Assembly (NCBI RefSeq): GCF_003751225.1
Contig: NZ_RJKE01000001.1
Coordinates: forward strand, 6,820,001-6,884,000
Length of the DNA: 64,000 bases
Origin: Actinocorallia herbida
GTDB lineage: Bacteria > Actinomycetota > Actinomycetes > Streptosporangiales > Streptosporangiaceae
Direction: 5' to 3'
Positions within the stretch are counted from its first letter, which is position 1, and each line of letters starts with the position of its first letter. Shown here in pieces: positions 9,041 through 17,351 of this stretch. A model generated the notes under the pieces. The model ran no database searches. It was not told the DNA's origin and saw nothing but the letters and a program-made list of their open reading frames with translations. Both the position numbers and the translations under genes were made by a program.

Positions 9041-9046
9041 GCGGGC

Positions 9047-9544
9047 GTGAACGCCACGCCTCCCCCTTCCTCCGCCGCGGGCTCAGTGCCGCTGCTCGCG
9101 GGCCGGCGGATCTGCCAGATCGGCATTCTCGTGCCCGACCTCGACGCGGCGGTCGCCTCGTACGCGGCGTTCTGCCCGGCCGGGGAGTGGCGGCGGGTCG
9201 AGCCGGGCGGGCCGATGCCCGGGACGTCCTATCTGGGCGAGCCAGGGGAGTTCGCCGTGCGGCTCGCGTTCGGCGGGGCCGGTCCGGAGATCGAGCTGAT
9301 CGAGTCGGTGTCCGGCCCGAGCGTCTACAGCGCCTGGCTGGAGACGCGCGGGTACGGCGTCCACCATCTCGCGGTCTTCGTGGACTCCCTGGCCGAGGAG
9401 ACCGCCCTGATGGAGCGGGCGGGCTTCCCGCTCGTCCAGTCCCTCACCGGATTCGGCCCGTACGGCGACGGTGGCTACGCCTTCTACGACACCGTCGCCG
9501 TGCTCGGCCACTACACCGAGGCCCTCCGCCCCGCCACCCGCTGA
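9047..9544 (+). CDS. VOC (glyoxalase-fold) family protein
   Basis: A 165-aa single-chain vicinal-oxygen-chelate protein. The two beta-alpha-beta modules are visible: ICQIGILVPDLDAAVASYAAF (about 22-42) and GVHHLAVFVDSLAEETALMERAGFPLVQ (about 105-132), ending VAVLGHYTEAL. The layout resembles methylmalonyl-CoA epimerase and related isomerases, with His and Glu at metal-ligand positions, but the substrate is not evident. It stands alone between the MMPL terminator and the next unit and appears to be expressed from its own leaderless promoter. Confidence 0.85.
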   Translation: MNATPPPSSAAGSVPLLAGRRICQIGILVPDLDAAVASYAAFCPAGEWRRVEPGGPMPGTSYLGEPGEFAVRLAFGGAGPEIELIESVSGPSVYSAWLETRGYGVHHLAVFVDSLAEETALMERAGFPLVQSLTGFGPYGDGGYAFYDTVAVLGHYTEALRPATR

Positions 9545-9604
9545 CGCCCTCCCGACGAGGACACGGACCCCTCCCCCGACCGGGATAAACCGCCAAAAAG
9601 TAGT

Positions 9605-9634
9605 GTGAATATCACCGAAAGTGACGATATTCAC
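9605..9634. promoter_or_regulatory. 9-bp inverted repeat upstream of the PrsW unit
   Basis: GTGAATATC (9605-9613) and GATATTCAC (9626-9634) are perfect inverted copies with a 12-nt spacer, itself holding TCAC-CGAAA-GTGA. The AT-rich arms stand out in a GC-rich background. Position 35 bp before the next gene suggests an operator for a dimeric regulator not encoded alongside. Confidence 0.6.
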
Positions 9635-9668
9635 GTCAGTGGTGATGGGCGGACGAAGGGGAAGTGCC

Positions 9669-10259
9669 GTGATCGACGGACGGACGCGTTCGCGGCTGCC
9701 CTCGGTGGCCCGGCGCGAGCGCTACGGCACTTGGAAGGGCTCCCTCCTGCTCTTCGGGTTCGTCTGCCTGTGGGAGGGGTTCTGGCTCGGCTGGGACGCC
9801 CTGGTGCCCGGCCGCGAGGAGGTCGCCGCGGGTCAGGCGGTCCAGGTGTCGCAGGCGGTGTCGTTCGTCCCGGCGCACGCCTGGTCGCTGTCGCGCGGCA
9901 AGACCACGCCGGGCAGCCAGGCGACGGTCACCCGGAGATCGAGCGCGTTCACCGTGCGGCTCGCGCCGTGGACCGAGCACCTCGACGCCAAGGTCGAACA
10001 GGAGCGCCGGATCCTCCGGACCGCGTCGGGCGCCCGGGTCTTCGGCGGCGACCAGTCGTTCCAGACCGAGAACGGGCTCAGCGGCATCCACTTCTACTAC
10101 TCGGGGGTGCGCGGCGAGGGCCTGGTGTGGATGGGCTGGGAGCCCACGGCCAAGACCGTCGTCACCGTGCGCGCGGAAAGCCCGCACGGCACCCTCCAGC
10201 GCCATCTCCCGGACTTCGACGAGATGGTGGACAGCGTCCGGATCGGCACCGGCACATGA
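9669..10259 (+). CDS. Single-pass membrane protein of unknown function
   Basis: A 196-aa protein that I do not recognise. A basic N-terminus (RTRSRLPSVARRERYGTW) precedes one hydrophobic segment (about residues 22-40, LLLFGFVCLWEGFWLGWDAL), then an external domain of roughly 150 residues that contains QAVSFVPAHAWSLSRG and ends in DEMVDSVRIGTG. GTG 9669 was chosen because GGGGAAG lies 4-5 nt ahead; ATG 9645 is an alternative start. The last codons overlap the PrsW-type protease start (ATGA), so the two proteins are made together and may form a membrane complex, with this one a possible partner or substrate. Confidence 0.7.
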   Translation: MIDGRTRSRLPSVARRERYGTWKGSLLLFGFVCLWEGFWLGWDALVPGREEVAAGQAVQVSQAVSFVPAHAWSLSRGKTTPGSQATVTRRSSAFTVRLAPWTEHLDAKVEQERRILRTASGARVFGGDQSFQTENGLSGIHFYYSGVRGEGLVWMGWEPTAKTVVTVRAESPHGTLQRHLPDFDEMVDSVRIGTGT

Positions 10260-11434
10260 CGGCGCTGCGCACGAACCCGGCGCCGGAGGAGGCCCCCCTC
10301 GGCGTCGACGGGTTCTTCCAGCCGCGCCGGGCCGCCTTCTGGCTGCTGCTGTTCTTCCTCGTCGTCGGGGCGTTCTCCACCCTGTCGAAGATCCATCTCA
10401 GCTACGAGATCGTGCCGACGGCCGTGCTCGTCGGGGCCTTCGTGTGGACGCTCTACGCGGTGCCCTTCCTGTGGTTCCTCCGGTCCCTCGACGTCTTCGA
10501 GCAGCACTCCCCGCTCGGGTTCGCGCTCGCGTTCGCCTGGGGCGGCTTCGGCGCGGTCCACCTGGTGATCCCGGTGAACGACGCGGTGGAGTCGCTCGCC
10601 GCCAAGCTCGGAGGCCCTGAGTTCGCCGCGCGCTGGGGCCCTGCGCTGGCCGCGCCGACGAACGAGGAGCTGTTCAAGTACCTGGGCGTGGTCCTGCTCG
10701 TCATGGTCGCGCGGACCCAGTTCCCGACGATCCTGTCCGTGGTCGTCACCGGGGCGACGGTCGGGCTGGGCTTCCAGGTGATGGAGGACCTCGTCTACAC
10801 GGCCAACACCGCGATCCAGTTCCCCAGCACCAACCAGATCGCGCCGGTCGTCGTCATGCTCGTCGTGCGCGGCCTGCTCGGCGGGCTGTGGAGCCACGCC
10901 CTGTACACCTCGATCGCCTGCTTCGGGCTCGGTTACCTGGTCGCCCGGCCGGACCGTCCGCTCGTGCGGCGGATCGCCGTCGCGGTCGCGTTCTTCCTGC
11001 TCGCCTGGTCGGCGCACTTCTTCTGGGACTCGCCCCTGCTGCGCGGCCTCGGCGGCGGCGTCATCGTGCTCGCGCTGGTGAAGGGCGTGCCCGTCCTGAT
11101 CGTCGGCTACGCCGTCTGGTACCTCGCCGAGCGCGAGGAGGGACTGCGGGTCCGCGCGATCACCGAGTCCTACCTCGACAAGACCCTCGTCGCGCCCGAG
11201 GAGATCCGCACGCTCGCCTCCTTCCGCGACCGCCGCGCGGCCCGCAAGACGCTCCGCTTCCGGCACGGCAGGCCCGCGGCCCGGACGCTGCGCCGCCTGC
11301 AACGCGCGCAGCTGCACCTGCTGCGCGTCTGCGGGCAGGGCGGCCCGGGACCGCAGGCGTGGCGGGCCGCCCAGGAGGTCCGCGCCCTGCGCGCGGACCT
11401 CACGGCGATCACCGGCTTACCCGCGGCCCCCTGA
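10256..11434 (+). CDS. PrsW family intramembrane metalloprotease
   Basis: A 392-aa polytopic protein of the PrsW/CPBP-related protease group. About eight hydrophobic segments occupy residues 20-300. The family motifs are in order: NEELFKYLGV (Glu-Glu and Lys), MEDLVYT, GLWSHALYTS and HFFWDS, supplying the Glu and His residues that bind the catalytic metal. The C-terminal 100 residues are basic, cytoplasmic and rich in Arg/Leu. In Bacillus, PrsW cleaves an anti-sigma factor; no sigma/anti-sigma pair lies nearby, so the coupled single-pass protein is the first substrate candidate. ATGA overlap with the preceding gene supports co-translation. Confidence 0.85.
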   Translation: MTALRTNPAPEEAPLGVDGFFQPRRAAFWLLLFFLVVGAFSTLSKIHLSYEIVPTAVLVGAFVWTLYAVPFLWFLRSLDVFEQHSPLGFALAFAWGGFGAVHLVIPVNDAVESLAAKLGGPEFAARWGPALAAPTNEELFKYLGVVLLVMVARTQFPTILSVVVTGATVGLGFQVMEDLVYTANTAIQFPSTNQIAPVVVMLVVRGLLGGLWSHALYTSIACFGLGYLVARPDRPLVRRIAVAVAFFLLAWSAHFFWDSPLLRGLGGGVIVLALVKGVPVLIVGYAVWYLAEREEGLRVRAITESYLDKTLVAPEEIRTLASFRDRRAARKTLRFRHGRPAARTLRRLQRAQLHLLRVCGQGGPGPQAWRAAQEVRALRADLTAITGLPAAP

Positions 11435-11446
11435 GGGGGACACGCG

Positions 11447-13006
11447 TCAGGCGCTCTGCGCGGCGGCCTCCTCGGCGGTGAGGACGAGCGGGGCCGCGAA
11501 GGCGCGGGCCGCGGCGCCGGCCTGCGGCGGGTCCACCGGACGGCGCAGGTGCCAGTCGGTCGCGGCCTGGTAGGCGGCGGCGACCTCCAGCAGCCGGTCC
11601 TCCTCGTAAGGCTGGCCGCCGAGGATCGCGCCGACGGGGACGCCCGAGGCGTTGAAGCCGATCGGGAAGCCGATCTCGGGCAGGCCGAGGATGTCGAACG
11701 GCACGACGCTCGTCTGGAGGACGACGTCGCACCGGTCGAGCGGGCCGTCCAGGACCTCGCGGATCAGGTGCGCCTTGGCGCGCTGCGCGGTGATCCACTC
11801 GTCGCCCGACAGCAGCAGGCCCTGGAGCCAGCTCAGCACCGAGACGCCGAACAGCTTGAGGTCCTGCTGGAGGTAGGGCCGGAACGGCTCGGTGCGCTCG
11901 GCGAGCCGGGCGTCGTTGAACGTGCCGGTGAGCAGCGCCCAGTCGTCCGGGTAGGCGATGTCCACGAGGCGGATCCCCTCGATGCCCGCGAGCACGGCGA
12001 GGAAGTCCTTGCGCAGCGTCGCGGCGCTCCCGGTCAGGTAGTCGGCGGGAACGCCGACGACCGTCGTGCGGCGCATCTTGGGCTTGCCCTTGCGCAGGAC
12101 GGGGGTCGCCGCCCTGACGAGGTCGGGCAGGTCCGGGAGGCCCTGGGTGCGGGGGTCCTTCTCGTCGGGGCCGGACATGACCGTCAGCATGATCGCCGCG
12201 TCGAGGGCGTCGCGGGCGATAGGGCCCGAGTGGTCGCGGGTGAACGACAGCGGGATGATGCCGTACAGGGACGTGCGGCCCATCGTCGGCTTCAGGCCCG
12301 TCAGGTTCTGCTGGTTGGCGGGCAGGATGATGCTGCCGCCGGTCTGCGTCCCGATCGCCGACGTCGCGAGCCGCCCCGCGACCGCCGTGGCCGGTCCGGT
12401 GGACGAGCCGCCCGGGTCGGTGGCGATGTTCGTCGGGGTCCAGGCGTTGACGGTGGTGACGACGCCGTTCGGGGTCGTCGCGCGGGTCGTGGCGAGCGGT
12501 CCCATCTGGCCCTTGCCGAGCACGATGCCGCCCGCGGACGTCAGCCGGGAGACGGCGGTGGCGTCCTCGTCGGGGACGAAGCCGGCGAAGACGAAGGAGT
12601 TCGCGGTGGTCGCGACGCCCTTGGTGAAGTAGTTGTCCTTGACGCACAGCGGGATGCCCGCGAGCACCCCGGTCGGCCTGCGGTCCTGCGCCTTGGCCGC
12701 GGCGAGCGCGGCGTCTCGGGTGACCGCGTTGAACGCCTTGTAGGTGGGTTCGAACGCGTCGATCCGGGCGAGGTGCGCCTCGACGAGCGTGGTCGGCTTC
12801 AGTTTGCGCGCCCTGATGAGCGCGGCGGCCTCGGCGAGGGTCGCCTCGGTCGGGTCGTCCAGCGCGGCCTTGCGCACGTCCACGTCGGGCAGGGACGGCG
12901 CGAGCGGCCTGCCCCCGGCCTTGGCGGGCGAGGCCACGAGCGCCGCGGCCCCGGCCGCCGCGCTCGTCTGCGCGAGGAAGACGCGGCGTGAGTACTCCCG
13001 GCTCAT
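11447..13006 (-). CDS. Tat-exported amidase (amidase signature family)
   Basis: A 519-aa hydrolase. SRRVFLAQTSAAAGAAALV at the N-terminus is a twin-arginine signal, with a likely cleavage site after SPAKA (about residue 30). The amidase-signature triad is in place: Lys123 in CVKDNYF, the Ser-Ser pair at 201-202 in DPGGSSTGPATAVA, and the nucleophile Ser225 in TQTGGSIILPA. Two alpha/beta halves fit the usual family length. It probably hydrolyses an external amide; the substrate is not evident. The ATG overlaps the stop of the upstream 105-aa gene, so the two are translated together. Confidence 0.93.
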   Translation of the reverse strand: MSREYSRRVFLAQTSAAAGAAALVASPAKAGGRPLAPSLPDVDVRKAALDDPTEATLAEAAALIRARKLKPTTLVEAHLARIDAFEPTYKAFNAVTRDAALAAAKAQDRRPTGVLAGIPLCVKDNYFTKGVATTANSFVFAGFVPDEDATAVSRLTSAGGIVLGKGQMGPLATTRATTPNGVVTTVNAWTPTNIATDPGGSSTGPATAVAGRLATSAIGTQTGGSIILPANQQNLTGLKPTMGRTSLYGIIPLSFTRDHSGPIARDALDAAIMLTVMSGPDEKDPRTQGLPDLPDLVRAATPVLRKGKPKMRRTTVVGVPADYLTGSAATLRKDFLAVLAGIEGIRLVDIAYPDDWALLTGTFNDARLAERTEPFRPYLQQDLKLFGVSVLSWLQGLLLSGDEWITAQRAKAHLIREVLDGPLDRCDVVLQTSVVPFDILGLPEIGFPIGFNASGVPVGAILGGQPYEEDRLLEVAAAYQAATDWHLRRPVDPPQAGAAARAFAAPLVLTAEEAAAQSA

Positions 13007-13320
13007 CGGCCTTCCTCCGTCCAGGCCTCGGTGATCGAGGGGTAGAGCAGCGGTGGTGCGGCCTGCTGGGCCTTGGCGAGGGCGTCGGCGCCGGTCGCGG
13101 GCGGGGTCCAGAACGACAGGGCCGCGGGCCGGCCGCCCTGCCGGACGCCGTTGACCTTCGGTCCCGCGAGGAACGTGCGCAGCGACTCCATCGCCGCGGC
13201 GCGCGTCGGGGACCCGGTCGCCGGGTCGGCGGTCTCGGGGAGCTGGTCGAGGTCGACGCCCACGAGGGCGAGGCGCGCCCTGATGAGGGTGTCGAGCTCT
13301 GCGTCGGAGGGGATGGCCAC
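13003..13320 (-). CDS. Small unknown protein coupled to the amidase
   Basis: A 105-aa soluble protein with no signal peptide or membrane segment and no domain I recognise. It begins IPSDAELDTLIRARLALVGVDLDQLP, mostly helical and acidic, followed by a Pro/Gly-rich half with ALSFWTPPATG and PLLYPSITEAW. GTG 13320 follows AAAGGA at 9 nt. Its stop codon overlaps the amidase ATG (ATGA), a layout that argues for a joint function, for example as a substrate-binding or folding partner before Tat export. This is inference from arrangement only. Confidence 0.75.
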   Translation of the reverse strand: MAIPSDAELDTLIRARLALVGVDLDQLPETADPATGSPTRAAAMESLRTFLAGPKVNGVRQGGRPAALSFWTPPATGADALAKAQQAAPPLLYPSITEAWTEEGR

Positions 13321-13443
13321 CGGAGCACGTCCTTTCTCGATCTTCCTGCACCGGTGATCACACCGCCATCCGGTTTCCCGGTGATTTCGGAAGGGTTCGA
13401 GAGGCGTTACGTCTATGACCGAAAAGTCAGATTCCCCCGGGCG

Positions 13444-14700
13444 TCAGCGGGCGGGGGTGTCGATGCGGCGGCCGTTGGCGGCGAAGAACAGCGCGCGGTC
13501 GAGGTCGACGGCGAGGTTGACGCGGGCGCCCTGGACCATCGAGCGGGTCTCGCCCGCGCGGAACAGCAGGTCGGTGCGGCGGCGCTGGCCGACGTGCCGG
13601 GGCTCCTCGACGGGCGCGGCCGGGCGGCGGCGGAGCAGCCCCCGCCACGGACGGTCCGTCCGCTCCTCCTCCGGGCGCGGCTTCGGCCGGGCGCCGACCG
13701 CGTCCACGTCGACGCCGGGGATGTTCACCTCGGCGAACGCCATCCACTCGTGCCCGTGGAACTCCGCGGACCGCAGCCGCGCGGCGAGGACGGGCCCGCC
13801 GGACGGCTCGGCTACCGGGGTCAGCGACTCGGGCCGCAGGCCCACGATGACGGGACGGCCGTGGTGCGGCACGAACGCGTGGGCGCGCGGGTCGCTCCAC
13901 GGCAGCGTGATCTGCTGGTCGCCGAGGGAGATGACGATGCCCTCGTCCCGGACGGCCCAGGCGGTGCCGCCGAGCAGGTTGAGCTGCGGGCTCGACAGGA
14001 ACGCCGCGACGAACACCGTCGCGGGATCGTCGTAGACCTGCTGGGGCGTGCCGACGTCCTGGAGCACCCCGTCGCGCATGACGCCGATCCGGTCGGCGAG
14101 GGTGAGCGCCTCGATCTGGTCGTGCGTGACGTACACGGTGGTCGCGCCGAGCGAGCGGACCATGCCGCCGATCTCCATCCGCAGCTCGGTGCGCAGCCCG
14201 GCGTCGAGGCTCGACAGCGGCTCGTCCATGAGGAACACGCTCGGCTCGCGGACCATGGCCCGGCCCATCGCGACCCGCTGGCGCTGCCCGCCGGAAAGGG
14301 TCGCGGGCTTGCGGCCGAGGAGGCCGTCGAGCCCGAGCGCGCGGGCCATCTCCGTCACCTTCTCGGCGGTCTCCCCGGGCTCCTCCTTGGCCAGGCGCAG
14401 CGGGAAGCCGATGTTCTGGCGCACCGACATGTGCGGGTAGAGCGCGCCGCTCTGGAAGATCATGGCGACGTCGCGGTCGCGCGGCTCCAGGTCGTTGGCG
14501 TGCCTGCCGTCCATCCACAGGTCGCCGCTGGTGATCTCCTCAAGGCCCGCGATCATCCGCAGCACCGTGGACTTGCCGCAGCCGGACGGCCCGAGCAGGA
14601 CGAACACCTCGCCGTCACGGATGCGCAGCCGCATCCCGTCGACCACCCGCTGCCCGCTCCCGAAGGACTTGCTGACCCCGTCCAGCACGATCTCGGCCAT
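13444..14700 (-). CDS. Sugar-type ABC transporter ATPase (MsiK/UgpC-like)
   Basis: A 418-aa ATPase of the carbohydrate-uptake class (CUT1). Walker A GPSGCGKS near residue 38, LSGGQRQR near 135, Walker B VFLMDEPLSSLD near 155, and the C-terminal OB/TOBE regulatory domain (about 240-418) with VIVGLRPESLTP. A Pro/Arg-rich insertion (GARPKPRPEEERTDRP) breaks the regulatory domain and is unusual. No permease or binding protein lies nearby, as with MsiK of Streptomyces, one ATPase that serves several sugar importers. ATG 14700 was chosen; a GTG lies two codons upstream. It diverges from the PfkB kinase gene. Confidence 0.88.
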   Translation of the reverse strand: MAEIVLDGVSKSFGSGQRVVDGMRLRIRDGEVFVLLGPSGCGKSTVLRMIAGLEEITSGDLWMDGRHANDLEPRDRDVAMIFQSGALYPHMSVRQNIGFPLRLAKEEPGETAEKVTEMARALGLDGLLGRKPATLSGGQRQRVAMGRAMVREPSVFLMDEPLSSLDAGLRTELRMEIGGMVRSLGATTVYVTHDQIEALTLADRIGVMRDGVLQDVGTPQQVYDDPATVFVAAFLSSPQLNLLGGTAWAVRDEGIVISLGDQQITLPWSDPRAHAFVPHHGRPVIVGLRPESLTPVAEPSGGPVLAARLRSAEFHGHEWMAFAEVNIPGVDVDAVGARPKPRPEEERTDRPWRGLLRRRPAAPVEEPRHVGQRRRTDLLFRAGETRSMVQGARVNLAVDLDRALFFAANGRRIDTPAR

Positions 14701-14979
14701 CGCCACCCACCTACCACCCGGGAGTCCCGTGTTACCCGGATCACAACCTAGGCCCCATCCCCAAAAAAGAAAAGCACCGAAATTTCCCCTTGACCCCTCC
14801 CCCTTTTCTGGCGGCACGAGCGTCGGATCACCCCCTTTCCGGCTCTTCACCGAGCACCCAAGATGCCCGGGGAGAACATGAGAGACATTCGGGTCTGGCT
14901 CGTCTACACTCACAGGCCGCGAAGGCACGCCACCGCGTCCCACCCCCAGGCGCTGCGGCGCGGAGACGGAGAAACCGGT

Positions 14980-15909
14980 ATGAGCCACCCCCCGATGACG
15001 GTCGCCGCGGTCGGCGTGCACGTCCTGGACACGCACGTCATCGGGATCAGCGGGATCCCCGAGCGGTCCGACGGCCAGATCGTCGACACGATCCGGTTCT
15101 CCGCGGCGGGCACCGCGGGCGGCACCGCGCTGGTGCTGGCGCGGCTGGGCGCGGACGTGCGCAGCTTCGGCGCGGTCGGCGCCGACCCGATCGCGACGAC
15201 CCTGCTGTCCCTCCTGGACCGCGAGGGCGTCGACACGGCCGGGATCGTCCGCAAGGACGGGCACCAGACGTCCGCCTCGGTCCTGCCGGTCCGGCCCAAC
15301 GGCGACCGGCCCGCGTGGCACTGCATCGGCGCGAACGGCGCGTTCACCCTCGACGACCTGGACCGGGCCGCGCTCTCCGGGATCACCCACCTGCACCTGG
15401 GCGGCCCCGAGTTCCTGGGCGGTCCCGCGGCAGGAGAACTCCTGGCCTACGCGCGCTCCCTCGGTGCGACCACCTCCGTGGACGTCCTCGCACCCGGCGA
15501 CCCGGACATGCTCGCCTGGATCGCCGACGCCCTCCCCCACACCGACTACCTCCTGCCGAACGACGAGCAGGTACTCGGCTTCACCGGCGCCGCCGATCTC
15601 GCCGCCGGCGCACGCGCCCTGCTGGCCCACGGCGCGGGCTGCGTCGCCGTCACCCAGGGCGCCAAGGGCGCCCTGGTCGCCACCCCCGACCGCGTCTTCG
15701 AGGTCCCCGCCCTCCCCATCCCGCCCGAAGAGCTGGTGGACACCACCGGCTGCGGCGACGCCTTCTCCGCGGGCTTCCTCCGTGCGCTCTCCCTGGGCCG
15801 CGACCTCGAGGCCGCCGCCCACCTGGGCTGCGCCACCGCCTCCCGCGTCGCCCGCGGCCTCGGCACCGACGCGGGCGCCTACGACCTCGACACCATCCTC
15901 GCCCTCTGA
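14980..15909 (+). CDS. PfkB family carbohydrate/nucleoside kinase
   Basis: A 309-aa kinase of the ribokinase family. It has the glycine-rich FSAAGTAGGTALVLARLGADVRSFGAVG (residues about 39-66) of the PfkB-1 signature and DTTGCGDAFSAGFLRAL near residue 250, which supplies the catalytic Asp and anion hole of PfkB-2. ATG 14980 follows GGAGA; longer in-frame extensions would give an odd basic leader. It could phosphorylate a sugar or nucleoside; the divergent sugar-type ATPase suggests carbohydrate, but this is not proof. Confidence 0.9.
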   Translation: MSHPPMTVAAVGVHVLDTHVIGISGIPERSDGQIVDTIRFSAAGTAGGTALVLARLGADVRSFGAVGADPIATTLLSLLDREGVDTAGIVRKDGHQTSASVLPVRPNGDRPAWHCIGANGAFTLDDLDRAALSGITHLHLGGPEFLGGPAAGELLAYARSLGATTSVDVLAPGDPDMLAWIADALPHTDYLLPNDEQVLGFTGAADLAAGARALLAHGAGCVAVTQGAKGALVATPDRVFEVPALPIPPEELVDTTGCGDAFSAGFLRALSLGRDLEAAAHLGCATASRVARGLGTDAGAYDLDTILAL

Positions 15910-16063
15910 CCCACCCCCACGAGGGCCGTCCCACGGGGGTTCCGAAGGAACCACCCCGGAAGGTTTCCAGCTCAGCCACTCGCGACGAGCGTTGCCGAGG
16001 AGCCCCCAGAGGGGGTTGCGGCCCAGCCCCCTGCCACGGGCCTTGACGGGGAACCGCGCCGGT

Positions 16064-16112
16064 GTGATCGGGCGCCCCGGGGCAGGCCCCGGGATCTCAA
16101 GCGCCCGATCAC
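16064..16112. terminator. Nested perfect inverted repeat between convergent genes
   Basis: Outer arms of 12 bp (16064-16075 and 16101-16112, sequence GTGATCGGGCGC and its complement) enclose an inner perfect hairpin CCCGGGGC-AG-GCCCCGGG (16076-16093). It lies between the PfkB kinase (+) and the phosphodiesterase (-), 33 bp before the latter's stop, and has no T-tract on either strand. It can serve as a bidirectional terminator or a transcript-end stabiliser. Just before it, GGTTCC-GAA-GGAACC forms a smaller hairpin near 15940. Confidence 0.65.
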
Positions 16113-16143
16113 CGCGACACCGAAGGCGGCGCGAAAAGCACGG

Positions 16144-17250
16144 CTACTCGACGACGGCGGTCGCGAGGGCCGGGTCGTCGGCGAAGATGCCGTCGATGTC
16201 CTGGGCGAGGAGGAGCTTGAGCCAGGCGGCGGCGTTGCCCTGGGCGCGGGGGTAGGCCGGGGAGGCGGGGTCGCCCTGGCGGAAGTCGGCGGGGAGGAAG
16301 GAGTTCTCCGGGCGGAAGGTCCACGGGACGACGGTGAGGCCGGCGCGGTGGGCGTCCTTGACGAGGGTGGTCGGCGCCTGGGTCTCGCCGGCCGCGTCGA
16401 GCGGGATGATCCAGTTCGTCGCCGGGCCGATGCCGTCGGCGAAGGAGGCGGTCCAGCGCAGGCCGTCGCGGGTGACGAGGTCGGCGTAGGTGCGCTTGTC
16501 GCCGGACACGGTGAAGTCGTAGGGCTGCCCGGCGCCGTTGAGGAGCAGGACGAGCCGGACGTCGGTCCGCTTGTCGAGGCGCTGGAGGATGCCGGGCTCG
16601 AAGGACTGCACGAACACCTTCGAGGACCGCTTCGTCAGACCGTGCTTCTTCAGCGCCTTCAGCAGCGGCTCGTCGAACGGCAGCCCGATCGACGCGAAGT
16701 AGGTCGGGTGCTTGGTCTCGGGGTAGACGCCGACGTTGTTCCGCTTCGCCAGCTCCGCGACCTCGTCGAACGACGGGATGAGGAACCGGCCGTCGAAGGC
16801 GGTGTTCTCCGGCCGGGTCGCGGGGATGCGCTCCTTGGCGCGCAGCGTCCGCAGCTCGGCGAACGTGAAGTCCTCGGTCCACCAGTCGGTCGAGGTGACG
16901 CCGTCGATCGTCTTGGTCTTCTTCAGGCCCGCGAACTCCGGGTGGGCGGCGACGTCGGTGGTGCCGCCGAGCGCGTTCTCGTGCCGGGCGACGAGCACGC
17001 CGTCCTTGGTGAGGACGAGGTCGGGCTCGATGTAGTCGGCGCCCTGCGCGATCGCCAGCTCATAGGCGGCGAGCGTGTGCTCCGGCCGGTACGCGCTCGC
17101 GCCCCGGTGCGCCACGACGATCGGCTCCGCCCTGTCCCGGCCCGGCGCGGCGACCGCCGTCTGCGCCGCGCCCGCCAGCACCACGCCCGACGCGACGACG
17201 CCCGCGCCCAGACCGGCGACGATCGCCCTCTTCCCCAGCGAAACCTTCAC
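16144..17250 (-). CDS. Secreted glycerophosphodiester phosphodiesterase
   Basis: A 368-aa exported enzyme that cleaves glycerophosphodiesters to glycerol-3-phosphate and alcohol. The signal peptide covers about residues 1-35 (KRAIVAGLGAGVVASGVVLAGA, AVAAP cleavage). The mature protein starts with VVAHRGASAYRPEHTLAAYELAI, holding the catalytic His-Arg and metal Glu; ADYIEPDLVLTKDGVLVARHE supplies the Glu/Asp pair and second His. The end GIFADDPALATAV is typical. GTG 17250 has GGAGG 6 nt ahead, so the upstream TTG is rejected. Length fits the GlpQ family. Confidence 0.94.
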   Translation of the reverse strand: MKVSLGKRAIVAGLGAGVVASGVVLAGAAQTAVAAPGRDRAEPIVVAHRGASAYRPEHTLAAYELAIAQGADYIEPDLVLTKDGVLVARHENALGGTTDVAAHPEFAGLKKTKTIDGVTSTDWWTEDFTFAELRTLRAKERIPATRPENTAFDGRFLIPSFDEVAELAKRNNVGVYPETKHPTYFASIGLPFDEPLLKALKKHGLTKRSSKVFVQSFEPGILQRLDKRTDVRLVLLLNGAGQPYDFTVSGDKRTYADLVTRDGLRWTASFADGIGPATNWIIPLDAAGETQAPTTLVKDAHRAGLTVVPWTFRPENSFLPADFRQGDPASPAYPRAQGNAAAWLKLLLAQDIDGIFADDPALATAVVE

Positions 17251-17351
17251 GGACAACCTCCAAGATCGGTTGCCCGGAAGCTATGCCGGTGCCGTGGCCC
17301 CCGCCCGAATTCCCGGCACCGCGCCGTCGAACACCGGGTGGCGCGGGACCG

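Noticed and set aside
13321-13443. Repeated CCGGTGAT motif before the amidase unit as an operator
   Set aside because: Only two short direct copies, imperfect palindromy and GC content equal to the background make chance likely.
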